Positions 24,617 to 33,187 of a stretch of 64,000 nt of DNA are shown in pieces (positions within the stretch are counted from its first letter, which is position 1; every line of letters starts with the position of its first letter). The DNA comes from Lentzea nigeriaca (GTDB lineage: Bacteria; Actinomycetota; Actinomycetes; Mycobacteriales; Pseudonocardiaceae): assembly GCF_016907955.1 (NCBI RefSeq), contig NZ_JAFBCX010000018.1, positions 81,348 through 145,347 on the forward strand, in the 5' to 3' direction. Both the position numbers and the translations under genes were made by a program. The notes beneath the pieces are model-generated. The model did not search any database. It was not told the DNA's origin and worked only from the letters and a program-made list of their open reading frames with translations.

Positions 24617-24650
24617 CGAGGCGGCCTCTCGGCGGCGGGAGGCCGCCTCG
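24617..24650 (+). terminator. Strong hairpin after the USP gene
   Basis: CGAGGCGGCCTC (24617-24628) pairs perfectly with GAGGCCGCCTCG (24639-24650) across a 10-base loop, eight bases after the USP stop. No T-tract follows, so it is a factor-dependent or bidirectional terminator at best, or an mRNA 3'-end stabiliser. Confidence 0.55.
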
Positions 24651-24669
24651 GCGTTCATCGCGGCCACAC

Positions 24670-24800
24670 GGCCCAGCAGCGGACCACCTCGCCGAAGCGT
24701 CCGAACACGCCGAACTGCTCGTCATCGGCACGCATGGGCGTGGCGCGCCGGCACGGGCTCTGGATGCCGTTTGCGATCATTCACCGTACGGGTGCTGGTG
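24670..24800 (+). pseudogene. Fragment of a universal stress protein
   Basis: Between two USP genes, one frame reads DHLAEASEHAELLVIGTHGR followed by GAPARALDAV, the alpha4-beta4 and ATP-loop region of a USP. It has no proper start, no N-terminal VVVGVDGS motif, and loses similarity after about 40 codons. It is what remains of a third USP gene, probably from recombination between the flanking copies. The rest of 24800-24917 holds nothing recognisable. Confidence 0.55.
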
Positions 24801-24917
24801 CGGCACTGGCGACGAACGCGGTCGTGAAGCTCGTGCCGGCCACCGCCACCGGAGGGCCGCGGCTCGGCGCGTGGCCGGCCCCGGTCGTGGCGGTCGTGGC
24901 GTTGGGCATCGTTTGGT

Positions 24918-24954
24918 AGGACCAAGGTCCTTCGGCCTCGGGGACTGCGGGCAC
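24918..24954 (+). promoter_or_regulatory. DevR-type box plus half-box, 23 bp apart
   Basis: AGGACCAAGGTCCT (24918-24931) has perfect 6-base arms. A second site with an intact first arm, GGGACTGCGGGCAC (24941-24954), is centred 23 bp downstream. The USP start codon follows 35 bases later. Probable promoter of the long USP to PPK2 operon (24990-32250). Confidence 0.62.
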
Positions 24955-24989
24955 TCACCCGCCACCGGCGCGAAGACGACGCTGAAGTC

Positions 24990-25502
24990 ATGAGCGAGAA
25001 CGAATCCCGGCCCGTGGTGGTCGGCGTAGACGGATCAGCCGCCGCGCAGGAAGCCCTGCGCTGGGCCATAGAGGACGCGCGCAGGCGTGGCAGCCGGGTG
25101 GACGCGGTCTCCGCGTGGCATCCGGACTACGGCATCGTGATCGGACCGGTGCCGGCCGAGGTCGGCATGCGGATCTCGCCAGAGGCCATGCGCGCCGCTC
25201 AGCAAACCGTGCTCGACACCGCCGTGCAGGAGATCGAGGGCGCCGAAGGCGTCGAGATCCGCCGCGTGCTCGTCGAGGGTGACCCGCGCACGGTCCTCAC
25301 CGAGGCGTCGAAGAACGCCGAGCTGCTCGTGGTGGGCAGCCGCGGCCACGGACCTCTCGCCGAGGCGGTCCTCGGCTCGGTCAGCTCCTACTGCGTGCAC
25401 CACGCGTCGTGCCCGGTGGTCGTGCTCCGCGCGCCGAAGGCGGAGAAGGAGCGTTCGGTCGCCGAGGCCGCCGCGCCCGTGACGCCCGGACCGCTGCTGT
25501 GA
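24990..25502 (+). CDS. Universal stress protein, single domain
   Basis: 170 residues. PVVVGVDGSAAAQEALRWAI opens the domain; the ATP loop is VVGSRGHGPLAEAVLGSVSS, followed by CPVVVLRAP. A 20-residue Ala/Pro-rich tail follows the fold. First gene of a seven-gene plus-strand run in which neighbours overlap or nearly touch; the GTG of the next gene overlaps its stop. Confidence 0.92.
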   Translation: MSENESRPVVVGVDGSAAAQEALRWAIEDARRRGSRVDAVSAWHPDYGIVIGPVPAEVGMRISPEAMRAAQQTVLDTAVQEIEGAEGVEIRRVLVEGDPRTVLTEASKNAELLVVGSRGHGPLAEAVLGSVSSYCVHHASCPVVVLRAPKAEKERSVAEAAAPVTPGPLL

Positions 25503-28072
25503 CCGCGACGGCACTGCTCACCGACGGCTCGCTCGTCACGGTGCGCGAGCTCGGGCCCGGTGACGTCACGGCGTTGCTGGAGCTGCACCGGTCGTTGCCG
25601 CTGGAGGACCAGTACCTGCGGTTCTTCAGCACGTCGCCGCGGCAGCTCGAGGACTTCGTGCAGCGCATGGTGTCACCGCAGGAGCCACGGCACGTGGTGA
25701 TCGGGGCGGTGCGCGGCGAGCGGCTGCTCGGCGCGGCCAGTTACGTGGTGGCGGGGGAGTCCGCAGAGGTGGCCCTGGTCGTGTCGCACGCCGAGCAGAC
25801 CCACGGCGTCGGCACCCTGCTGCTCGAACACCTGGTGTCGCTCGCCCGCGGGCGCGGCATCCGGCGGTTCACGGCGGAGGTGCTCGCCATCAACTTCCGG
25901 ATGCTGCGCGTGTTCACCGACATGGGGCTCGTGTGGACGGTCGTGGCCGACGGCGACGTCGTCCACGTCGACCTCGGCCTCGACCCGTGCGAGCGCTACC
26001 TGGAGGCCGTCGCCGAACGCGAGCAGGTCGCCGAGGTCGCGAGCCTCAGCCACGTGCTGCGGCCCGGCTCGATCGCGGTGGTGGGCGCGGGCCGGTCACC
26101 CGACTCGGTCGGGCACGCCGTGCTGCGCAACCTCGTGGACGGCGGCTTCACCGGCGATCTGTACGCGGTCAACCCGCACGCGAAGTCGGTCGCGAACGTC
26201 GACTGCCACGCGTCGGTGACCGAGCTGCCGGAGGCACCCGAGCTCGCCGTCGTGTGCGTGCCGGCGAAAGCCGTGCCGCGCGTCGCCGACGAGTGCGGAC
26301 GTCGTGGCGTGCGCGCGCTGGTCGTCATCTCGTCCGGGGTGAACCCCGCCGAACTGCTGAGAATCGTGCGCACGCACGGAATGCGGCTCGTCGGGCCGAA
26401 CTGTCTCGGTGTCTCGACGAGCTCCCCTTCGGTGCGGATGAACGCCACGTTCGCGGCCCACAGCACTCTCGCGGGCCACATCGGCCTGGTCACCCAGTCC
26501 GGCGGCATCGCCATCGCGGTGCAGGAGGAGCTGCGGCGGCTCGGCCTCGGCCTGTCGAACCTGGTCTCCACCGGCGACAAGCTCGACATCAGCAGCAACG
26601 ACCTGCTCATGTGGTGGGGTCAGGACCCGGAGACCCGGATCGTCGCGCTGTACCTCGAATCCTTCGGCAACCCGCGCAAGTTCGCCCGCCTGGCCAGGGA
26701 GATCGCCGCCCACAAGCCGGTGCTCGCGATCCGCGCCGCCAGCAGCGAGGCAGGGCAACGCGCCGCCGCCTCGCACACGGCCTCGACCGCCACGCCGTCA
26801 GTCACGCGGGACGCGTTGTTCCGGCAGGCCGGGGTCATCGCCGTCGACGGTGTGCCGGAGCTGGTCGACGTCGTGATGGCGTTGAGCCGGCAGCCCATGC
26901 CCGGCGGACGATCCGTGGCGGTGCTGAGCAATGCGGGCGGCCTCGGCGTGCTCGCGGCGGACGCCTGTGTGCGCGAAGGACTGCACATGGCCGAACTGTC
27001 CGACGAGACGCTGGCGGCGCTGCGCGAGCTGCTGCCCGCGGCGGCGAGCGCGCACAACCCGATCGACACGACAGCCGTGGTGGGCGAGCGGACGTTCGCC
27101 CGCTGCCTCGACCTCGTCGGCGCGGATCCCGCGGTGAACGCGGTGATCACCGTGACCGTCCCGACCGCGCTCGGCGACCCGACCTCCGGTGTGCACCGCG
27201 TCAACGGCAAGCCGGTGCTCGCCGTCCGCACCGGGCAGACGGGACGGCTCGCCGACGAGGTGCCCTGCTACGCCGAACCGGCGCGGGCCGCCGCGGCGCT
27301 GGCCCGACTGGCGGAGCGCGCGGAATGGCTCGACCGGCCCAGGGAGTTCGCCGACCTCGGCGGGATCGACCTGGCGACGGCGGAGGAGATCGTGACGAGG
27401 CAAGGCGACGGCTGGCTCCCGCCGGACCAGGTCGTGCGGCTGCTGAAGGCGTTCAGCCTGCCGGTTCTCGGCGGAACGCTCGTCACCACCGCCGAACACG
27501 CAGTGGCCGCCCAATGCGCCTACGACGCGCCGGTCGCGCTCAAGGCCGTGGCGGACGACCTGCTGCACAAGAGCAAAGGCGGTGGCGTGGTGCTCGGTGT
27601 CGCCGGGGAAAGCGCTGTGGCGGAGGCGTTCCGCGGCTTCCAGGACCGCTTCGGCACCCGGCTGCGGGGCGTGTTCGTGCAGCCGATGGCGGCACGCGGA
27701 CGTGAGCTGCTGGTCGGCGTGGCGACGGACGAGAAGTTCGGGCCGCTGCTCGTCACCGGGCTCGGCGGCGTCGACACCGACGTGATCGACGATCGCGCCG
27801 CCGCACTCGCCCCACTGTCCACAACGGACGCCGACGCGCTGGTGCACGGATTCCGGTCCGCCGGCCGCGTTCTCGCCGACGTCGACGCCAAGGCCGTGCG
27901 CGACGTCCTGCTGCGCGTGGCCGAGCTGGCCGCGGCGTTGCCCGAGGTCGTCGAGCTCGACATCAACCCGCTCGTCGTGACGGACACGGGATGCCTGGTG
28001 GTGGACGCCAGGGTGCGCGTGGCGCGGCCACGGCGGATCGACCCGTTCCTGCGGCAGCTCCGCACTCCCTGA
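25499..28072 (+). CDS. GNAT acetyltransferase fused to ADP-forming acyl-CoA synthetase
   Basis: 857 residues. Residues 1-165 are a GNAT domain (acetyl-CoA loop around QTHGVGTLLLEHL), followed by a CoA-binding Rossmann domain (SIAVVGAGRSPDSVG, VGPNCLGVST), the succinyl-CoA-synthetase-like domain with phospho-His426 in AASHTAST, and a C-terminal ATP-grasp domain (PVALKAVADDLLHKSKGGGV; VELDINPLVV). Two roles are possible: Pat-like regulated lysine acetyltransferase, or an active ADP-forming acyl-CoA synthetase making ATP from acyl-CoA. The GNAT domain is N-terminal, opposite to enteric Pat. The catalytic His is kept, so the ligase may be active. GTGA overlap with the USP gene. Confidence 0.88.
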   Translation: MTATALLTDGSLVTVRELGPGDVTALLELHRSLPLEDQYLRFFSTSPRQLEDFVQRMVSPQEPRHVVIGAVRGERLLGAASYVVAGESAEVALVVSHAEQTHGVGTLLLEHLVSLARGRGIRRFTAEVLAINFRMLRVFTDMGLVWTVVADGDVVHVDLGLDPCERYLEAVAEREQVAEVASLSHVLRPGSIAVVGAGRSPDSVGHAVLRNLVDGGFTGDLYAVNPHAKSVANVDCHASVTELPEAPELAVVCVPAKAVPRVADECGRRGVRALVVISSGVNPAELLRIVRTHGMRLVGPNCLGVSTSSPSVRMNATFAAHSTLAGHIGLVTQSGGIAIAVQEELRRLGLGLSNLVSTGDKLDISSNDLLMWWGQDPETRIVALYLESFGNPRKFARLAREIAAHKPVLAIRAASSEAGQRAAASHTASTATPSVTRDALFRQAGVIAVDGVPELVDVVMALSRQPMPGGRSVAVLSNAGGLGVLAADACVREGLHMAELSDETLAALRELLPAAASAHNPIDTTAVVGERTFARCLDLVGADPAVNAVITVTVPTALGDPTSGVHRVNGKPVLAVRTGQTGRLADEVPCYAEPARAAAALARLAERAEWLDRPREFADLGGIDLATAEEIVTRQGDGWLPPDQVVRLLKAFSLPVLGGTLVTTAEHAVAAQCAYDAPVALKAVADDLLHKSKGGGVVLGVAGESAVAEAFRGFQDRFGTRLRGVFVQPMAARGRELLVGVATDEKFGPLLVTGLGGVDTDVIDDRAAALAPLSTTDADALVHGFRSAGRVLADVDAKAVRDVLLRVAELAAALPEVVELDINPLVVTDTGCLVVDARVRVARPRRIDPFLRQLRTP

Positions 28073-28093
28073 ATCGCACAAGAGGAGGATCCA

Positions 28094-28549
28094 GTGAGCA
28101 CGAACTCAGCCCCTGTCGTCGTCGGTGTCGACGGGACACCGGCATCGGACCGAGCGCTCCAGTGGGCGATGGACGAGGCGGTCGTGCGCGGCTGCCCGCT
28201 CACCGTCGTCAACGCCTGGACGTACGAGCCGTTGACGGACTGGCACGAGACCAGCGCCCAGCAGGCGCAGGCCGACTCGGAAGCGGTGGTCGAGAAGGCG
28301 GTGCACGCGGCGTCGGCCGGTCGCGCGGACGTGCCCGAGATCGTCCGGCAGAGCCTGCGCGGCTACGCGGCCGCGGTGCTGGAGACGGCGTCGGAAGGTG
28401 CGGCGATGCTGGTTGTCGGATCGCACACCGGACATCCGGTCCGTCAGATCGTGCTGGGCTCGACCAGCATGCACTGCGTGCGGCACGCTCACGCCCCGGT
28501 CGTCGTCATCCCGGTGCGTGACCGCGAACTTGCGGAGACGAGCCGATGA
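28094..28549 (+). CDS. Universal stress protein, single domain
   Basis: 151 residues: VVVGVDGTPASDRALQWAMD at the start, ATP loop VVGSHTGHPVRQIVLGSTSM near the end, then APVVVIPVRD. Third USP of the island. SD GAGGAGG precedes the GTG start. Stop overlaps the CBS gene by ATGA. Confidence 0.92.
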   Translation: MSTNSAPVVVGVDGTPASDRALQWAMDEAVVRGCPLTVVNAWTYEPLTDWHETSAQQAQADSEAVVEKAVHAASAGRADVPEIVRQSLRGYAAAVLETASEGAAMLVVGSHTGHPVRQIVLGSTSMHCVRHAHAPVVVIPVRDRELAETSR

Positions 28550-28950
28550 AGGCGAGGGAGGTGGTGGTGCGGCCCCTCGTGTCCGTGGGGCCGCGTGACT
28601 TCGCCCGCCACGCCGAGGGACTCATGGACGACTTCGGGTTCACGATGCTGCCCGTGATCGACGAGGGCGGCGTGTTCCTCGGCGTGGTGACGAAGTCCGG
28701 TTGCGTGCTGGGCCGGAACGGCGTGGAGTCACCGCACGTCGAGCACGTGATGTCGCAACCGAAGCTGACCGCGGGCCCGGACATGGACGCGGAGACGCTC
28801 TTCAGCGCGATGAGCCTCTACGAGGTGCTTTGCGTGCCGGTCCTCGACCAGGGAAGGGTCATCGGCATGGTCACCAGGCGCGACGTCCTGGAGGCGCTCA
28901 GCCACGACGATCCCCATCTGCGAGCCGGTCATGCCGGTCACCACGGCTGA
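28546..28950 (+). CDS. Minimal CBS-pair protein
   Basis: 134 residues, nothing but one CBS pair: MLPVIDEGGVFLGVVTKSG and CVPVLDQGRVIGMVTRRDVL. Size and context recall Hrp1 (Rv2626c). It has a His-rich tail (HLRAGHAGHHG) that could bind metal. Overlaps the P-type ATPase gene by 20 bases, a physical link that suggests control of the pump by nucleotide sensing (inference). Confidence 0.88.
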   Translation: MKAREVVVRPLVSVGPRDFARHAEGLMDDFGFTMLPVIDEGGVFLGVVTKSGCVLGRNGVESPHVEHVMSQPKLTAGPDMDAETLFSAMSLYEVLCVPVLDQGRVIGMVTRRDVLEALSHDDPHLRAGHAGHHG

Positions 28951-31459
28951 CCGCGACGCCGTCGGGCATCACGGTCTGCCGGTGCCCGACGTCGTGCTGC
29001 TCACGGAAACCGACTCGGACTCCGGGCTCTCGACCGAGCGGTGGCGGCAGCGGCTGGCCGAACTCGGGCCGAACGAGCTGCCGCCGCGGCGCGGGCAGAG
29101 CTGGGTGGTGCGACTGCTGCTGCAGCTGCACCACCCGTTGATCTACGTGCTGCTCGCCGCCGCGACGATCACCGCCGCGCTGGGCGAGGTCGTGGACGCC
29201 TCCGTGGTGTTCGGTGTCGTCGTGGTCAACGCGATCATCGGCTTCGTCCAGGAGGCCCGTGCCGAACGTGCGCTGGACGCGCTGGTCGCGATGGTGCGCA
29301 CCGAGGTGACCGTCGTGCGCGACGGCGTGAGCGCGCGGGTGCCGTCGGCCGAGCTGGTGCCCGGTGACGTCGTGCTGCTCGACGCGGGTGACCAGGTGGG
29401 CGCCGATCTGCGGCTGGTCGGCGCGCGGGAGCTGCGCGTGGACGAGTCGGCGCTGACCGGCGAGTCCGTGCCGGTGACCAAGGATCCTCTTGTGCTGCCG
29501 CCGGACACCGCGCTGGCGGACCGCGCCAACATGGCCTACTCCGGCACGCTGGTGACGTCCGGCAGCGGCCGCGGGGTCGTGGTGGCCACCGGTGCCGAGA
29601 CCGAGATCGGTCGCGTGCACCGGCTCGTGAGCACGACGGCGACCGTGCAGACGCCGTTGACCCGCAAGCTCGCGCACTTCAGCCAGGTGCTGACGGTCGT
29701 GATCCTGGGCCTCGCCGCGTTCAGCGTGGTGGTCGGCGTGCTGCGCGGCGAACCGTTCGCGGAAATGGTCACGGCCGCCGTGGCGCTGGCCGTCGGCGCG
29801 ATCCCCGAGGGACTGCCCGCCGCGGTCACCGTGACGCTCGCGATCGGGGTGTCGAGGATGGCGCGGCGCAACGCGATCATCAGGCGGCTGCCCGCGGTGG
29901 AGACGCTGGGCAGCACCACGGTGATCTGCACGGACAAGACCGGAACGCTCACCGCCAACGCCATGACCGTGAACGCGGTCGTGGCTCGCGGAGTGCGGTA
30001 CGACGTGGCCGGAATCGGTTATGTGCCAACAGGAACGTTCACACCTCCGGCGAACGCGGCCGTGCGCGACTGCCTGCTCGCCGGACTGGCGTGCAACGAC
30101 GCCAGGATCGTCGAGGACGGCGGACGCTGGCTGCCAGTGGGCGACCCGACCGAGGCCGCGCTCGTGGTGGCCGCGCGGAAGGCGGGCCTGACCGGCGAGG
30201 ACGTGCCGCGGCGGGTCGACGTGCTGCCGTTCAGCTCGGAACGGCTGTTCATGGCGACCAGGCACGCGAACGACGTGATCTACGTGAAGGGCGCCGTCGA
30301 ACGCGTTCTGGAGCTCGCCGGGCGCGAGCACAGCGCCGAGGCGGAACACCTCGCGGCCGCCGGGCTGCGGGTGCTCGCGATCGGCCGCGCGGCCGGCGCC
30401 GACCTGACCGAGGAAGGCCTGCGGGGCACCGTGGAACTGCTCGGCTTCGTCGCGATGCACGACCCGGCCCGCCCCGAGGCGATCGAGGCCGTCCACGCCT
30501 GCCAGGCCGCTGGGATCGAAGTCAAGATGATCACCGGCGACCACCCCGCCACGGCACGGGCCATCGCGGCGGAGTTCGGCATCTCCGACGTGCACGCCCG
30601 CGTCGCACCGGAGGAGAAACTGAGGCTGGTCAAGCAGTTCCAGGCGGACGGCCAGATCGTCGCCATGACCGGCGACGGCGTGAACGACGCTCCGGCGTTG
30701 CGGCGGGCGGACATCGGCGTGGCGATGGGCCGCGGCGGCACGGAGGTCGCCAAGCAGGCGGCGGACATGGTGCTGACCGACGACAACTTCGCCTCGATCC
30801 GCGCCGCCGTCGAGGAAGGCCGGGCCGTCTTCGACAACCTGCGCAAGTTCATCATCTGGACGTTGCCGACGAACATGGCGGAAGGCCTGGTGATCCTCAC
30901 CGCGATCCTGCTCGGCGCGGCACTGCCGATCCTGCCGGTGCAGATCCTGTGGATCAACATGACGACCGCTGTCGCTTTGGGACTGACGCTCGCCTTCGAG
31001 CCGCGCGAACCGGACGTGATGCGCAGACCGCCGCTGCCGCCGTCGTTGCCGCTGCTGACGCGCACGCTGGTGGGCCGGATCCTGTTCGTGTCGGCGATCC
31101 TGCTGGCGTGCTCGTTCTGGGCGTTCCGCTGGCAGTTGTCGACGGGCGCGTCGCTGGAGGTCGCGCGCACGGTCGCGGTCAACGTGTTCGTCGGCGCCCA
31201 GATCGCCTACCTCGCCAACTGCCGTTCGCTGGTGCGGATCCGCCCGCGCACCGGCCCGAACCGCTGGCTGCTCGTGGGCGTGGCGCTGACCATCGGCCTG
31301 CAGCTGCTGCTGACCTACGTGCCGTTCATGAACTCGCTGTTCCACACGGCCCCGCTCGGCTGGCAGCCGTGGCTCGTGGTGTTCGGGTTGAGCGCGGTCT
31401 CGTACGTGCTGGTGGAGCTGGACAAGTGGCGGCACCGCCTGCTGCGGGGTTCGCGATGA
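28931..31459 (+). CDS. P-type cation-transporting ATPase, CtpF-like (P2 family)
   Basis: 842 residues. Actuator TGES at 176-179, M4 IPEGLP at 291-296, phosphorylated Asp335 in CTDKTGTLTAN, KGAVE in the N domain, and TGDGVNDAPAL in the hinge. Ten or so membrane helices. In M6 the calcium-pump pattern N-x-x-T-D is replaced by WINMTTAVALGL, lacking the Asp, as in the CtpF group, so the transported ion is not certain (Ca2+ or an alkali cation). CtpF is DosR-regulated in mycobacteria. Overlaps PPK2 by ATGA, placing cation flux and polyphosphate in one unit. Confidence 0.93.
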   Translation: MPVTTADRDAVGHHGLPVPDVVLLTETDSDSGLSTERWRQRLAELGPNELPPRRGQSWVVRLLLQLHHPLIYVLLAAATITAALGEVVDASVVFGVVVVNAIIGFVQEARAERALDALVAMVRTEVTVVRDGVSARVPSAELVPGDVVLLDAGDQVGADLRLVGARELRVDESALTGESVPVTKDPLVLPPDTALADRANMAYSGTLVTSGSGRGVVVATGAETEIGRVHRLVSTTATVQTPLTRKLAHFSQVLTVVILGLAAFSVVVGVLRGEPFAEMVTAAVALAVGAIPEGLPAAVTVTLAIGVSRMARRNAIIRRLPAVETLGSTTVICTDKTGTLTANAMTVNAVVARGVRYDVAGIGYVPTGTFTPPANAAVRDCLLAGLACNDARIVEDGGRWLPVGDPTEAALVVAARKAGLTGEDVPRRVDVLPFSSERLFMATRHANDVIYVKGAVERVLELAGREHSAEAEHLAAAGLRVLAIGRAAGADLTEEGLRGTVELLGFVAMHDPARPEAIEAVHACQAAGIEVKMITGDHPATARAIAAEFGISDVHARVAPEEKLRLVKQFQADGQIVAMTGDGVNDAPALRRADIGVAMGRGGTEVAKQAADMVLTDDNFASIRAAVEEGRAVFDNLRKFIIWTLPTNMAEGLVILTAILLGAALPILPVQILWINMTTAVALGLTLAFEPREPDVMRRPPLPPSLPLLTRTLVGRILFVSAILLACSFWAFRWQLSTGASLEVARTVAVNVFVGAQIAYLANCRSLVRIRPRTGPNRWLLVGVALTIGLQLLLTYVPFMNSLFHTAPLGWQPWLVVFGLSAVSYVLVELDKWRHRLLRGSR

Positions 31460-32250
31460 AGCGCGAGGTCTACGAACGGGAGCTGCTGCGGCTGCAGATC
31501 GAGCTGGTGCGACTGCAGGAGTGGGTGCGCGACACCGGCGCCCGGCTCGTGGTCCTGTTCGAGGGCAGGGACGCGGCGGGCAAGGGCTCGGCGATCAAAC
31601 GGATCACCGAGCACCTCAACCCGCGCGTCGCGCGGATCGCGGCCCTGCCCGCGCCGAGCGAACGCGAGCGCACCCAGTGGTACTTCCAGCGTTACGTCGC
31701 CCATCTGCCCGCGGCCGGCGAGATCGTGCTGTTCGACCGCAGCTGGTACAACCGCGCTGGAGTCGAACGGGTGATGGACTTCTGCACGCCGGAGGAGCAC
31801 AGGGTGTTCCTCCGGCAGTGCCCGGTGTTCGAGCGGATGCTCGTGGAGGACGGGCTGCTGCTGCGCAAGTACTGGTTCTCGGTCAGCGACGCCGAGCAGG
31901 AGCGCCGCTTCCGCAAGCGCCTCTCGGACCCGTTGAAGCGGTGGAAGCTCTCGCCGATGGACCTCGAGTCGTTCGCGCGCTGGGAGGACTACTCCCGCGC
32001 CAAGGACGAGATGATGGTGCACACCGACATCGCCGAATCCCCTTGGTACGTGGTCGAAGGAGACGACAAGCGGCGCGCGCGGATCAACATGATCGCGCAC
32101 CTGCTCGGCACGATCGAGCGCCACGAGGTGAAGGCACCGGAGATCGTGTTGCCGCAACGCCCGCCGTCACAGGGCTATCGCCGCACGCCGCGCGTGTTGC
32201 AACGCGAGGTGCCCGACTGGGCCGCTGGGCTCGATGACCAGCCCCGGTGA
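31456..32250 (+). CDS. ppk2: Polyphosphate kinase 2 family protein
   Basis: 264 residues. Walker A GRDAAGKG at 37-44, Walker B FDRSWYNR at 93-100, lid WKLSPMD and the RWEDYSRAKDEM helix. PPK2 enzymes phosphorylate ADP/GDP (class I) or AMP from polyphosphate; the single-domain length fits class I or III, and the class cannot be fixed by eye. In dormancy it would turn stored polyphosphate into ATP or GTP. Coupled to the ATPase gene by ATGA overlap. Confidence 0.93.
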   Translation: MKREVYERELLRLQIELVRLQEWVRDTGARLVVLFEGRDAAGKGSAIKRITEHLNPRVARIAALPAPSERERTQWYFQRYVAHLPAAGEIVLFDRSWYNRAGVERVMDFCTPEEHRVFLRQCPVFERMLVEDGLLLRKYWFSVSDAEQERRFRKRLSDPLKRWKLSPMDLESFARWEDYSRAKDEMMVHTDIAESPWYVVEGDDKRRARINMIAHLLGTIERHEVKAPEIVLPQRPPSQGYRRTPRVLQREVPDWAAGLDDQPR

Positions 32251-32602
32251 GCTGAACCGCCGCCTCGACACCGCGGCCGCCCACGCGTCCGCGAACGTCC
32301 CCGTCGTCCGCCCGGACGACACCGTTGAAACGGCACTGCAAGGCCTGCTGGGCAAGCGGTTCGACAGCGCCGCGGTGCTCGCCGTGTGCCGAGGCGACGT
32401 GCTGGCGGGCGAGAAGTGGCGTCTGCAAGTACCGCCAACTCGACATCAACGGGCACTTTTCTACTACCAACAGCTCCGGACGCGGGTTGCGGGCGACACT
32501 TCAGGAAACGGGGCGCCCCGTTTCCGTGCTGCCGTCACCGCAGCCAGGGGTTGGACTTCACGAACGGCAGACCGCCCCACCAGCTCGCGACGCTCCACGT
32601 GA
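32234..32602 (+). pseudogene. Truncated CBS-domain gene (MgtE-like N-terminal part)
   Basis: Begins with an ATG 17 bases inside the end of ppk2. The first 55 codons (NVPVVRPDDTVETALQGLLG, then RFDSAAVLAVCRGDVLAG) follow the first CBS repeat that precedes the channel in actinobacterial MgtE-like magnesium transporters. The second CBS repeat and all membrane helices are absent; after 'LAG' the sequence becomes unrelated (WRLQVPPTRHQRALFYYQQL) and AT-richer. A deletion junction near 32400 is likely. Confidence 0.55.
32504..32525. terminator. Perfect 22-base palindrome GGAAACGGGG-CG-CCCCGTTTCC
   Basis: Ten-base arms with a 2-base centre. It sits between the end of the ppk2 operon remnant and the convergent DoxX gene, 10 bases past the latter's stop. 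No T-tract; probable bidirectional terminator. Confidence 0.45.
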
Positions 32603-33086
32603 TGGCGGACGCCGTGGCGGCCACCGCGATCAGCACCAGCGCGTAGACGATGTGGTAGTCGATGACGGGGTTGGTGGACATCGTGAGCTCACCGGCGGCG
32701 TTGTGCTGCGCTGGCGGCCACTCGGCGGCCCACATCAGCAGCATCATCACCGAACCGGCGACGGCGGCGAGCCGCAGGCCGATGCCGAGCACCAGCGCGA
32801 CGCCGATCGCCAGCAGCCCCACCATGAACAGCGTGTCGGCCCACCAGGCGCCGGCCCAGCCGCGGAACGTCTCCTGGAACGGTCCGGCGTCGACGCGACC
32901 GAGGAACCCCTTGGTGGGCGAGCCACCGGAGAACCACGCGTTCTTGGACTGCGTGGCGTACCCGAGGCCGAAGGCCTTGTCGAAGAACGCCCACAGGAAC
33001 AGCAGACCCGTCGCGATGCGCAGCACCGCCAGGGACGCGGCGCCAACCTCGGTGCGCGTGCGCACAGCTGCGTGAACAGTGGACAT
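32535..33086 (-). CDS. DoxX-family membrane protein
   Basis: 183 residues, four membrane helices: SLAVLRIATGLLFLWAFFDK with the family's early R-x-x-x-G-x-x-F pattern, TLFMVGLLAIGVALVLGIGL, AAVAGSVMMLLMWAAEW, and YHIVYALVLIAVAATASAI. DoxX proteins couple thiol or thiosulfate oxidation to quinones or assist redox protection. Located beside an Acg-type gene, within the hypoxia island. ATG start preceded by GGTAAC only. Confidence 0.85.
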   Translation of the reverse strand: MSTVHAAVRTRTEVGAASLAVLRIATGLLFLWAFFDKAFGLGYATQSKNAWFSGGSPTKGFLGRVDAGPFQETFRGWAGAWWADTLFMVGLLAIGVALVLGIGLRLAAVAGSVMMLLMWAAEWPPAQHNAAGELTMSTNPVIDYHIVYALVLIAVAATASAITWSVASWWGGLPFVKSNPWLR

Positions 33087-33187
33087 CGTTACCTCCCAAT
33101 TGTTTTCGATTCACCGGCGGCGTGGTTCGAGCTTCACTCGCGGGCGGACGACGGCGGGCGGCGGTGACCTCAGCGAGCGGCGGGTGG

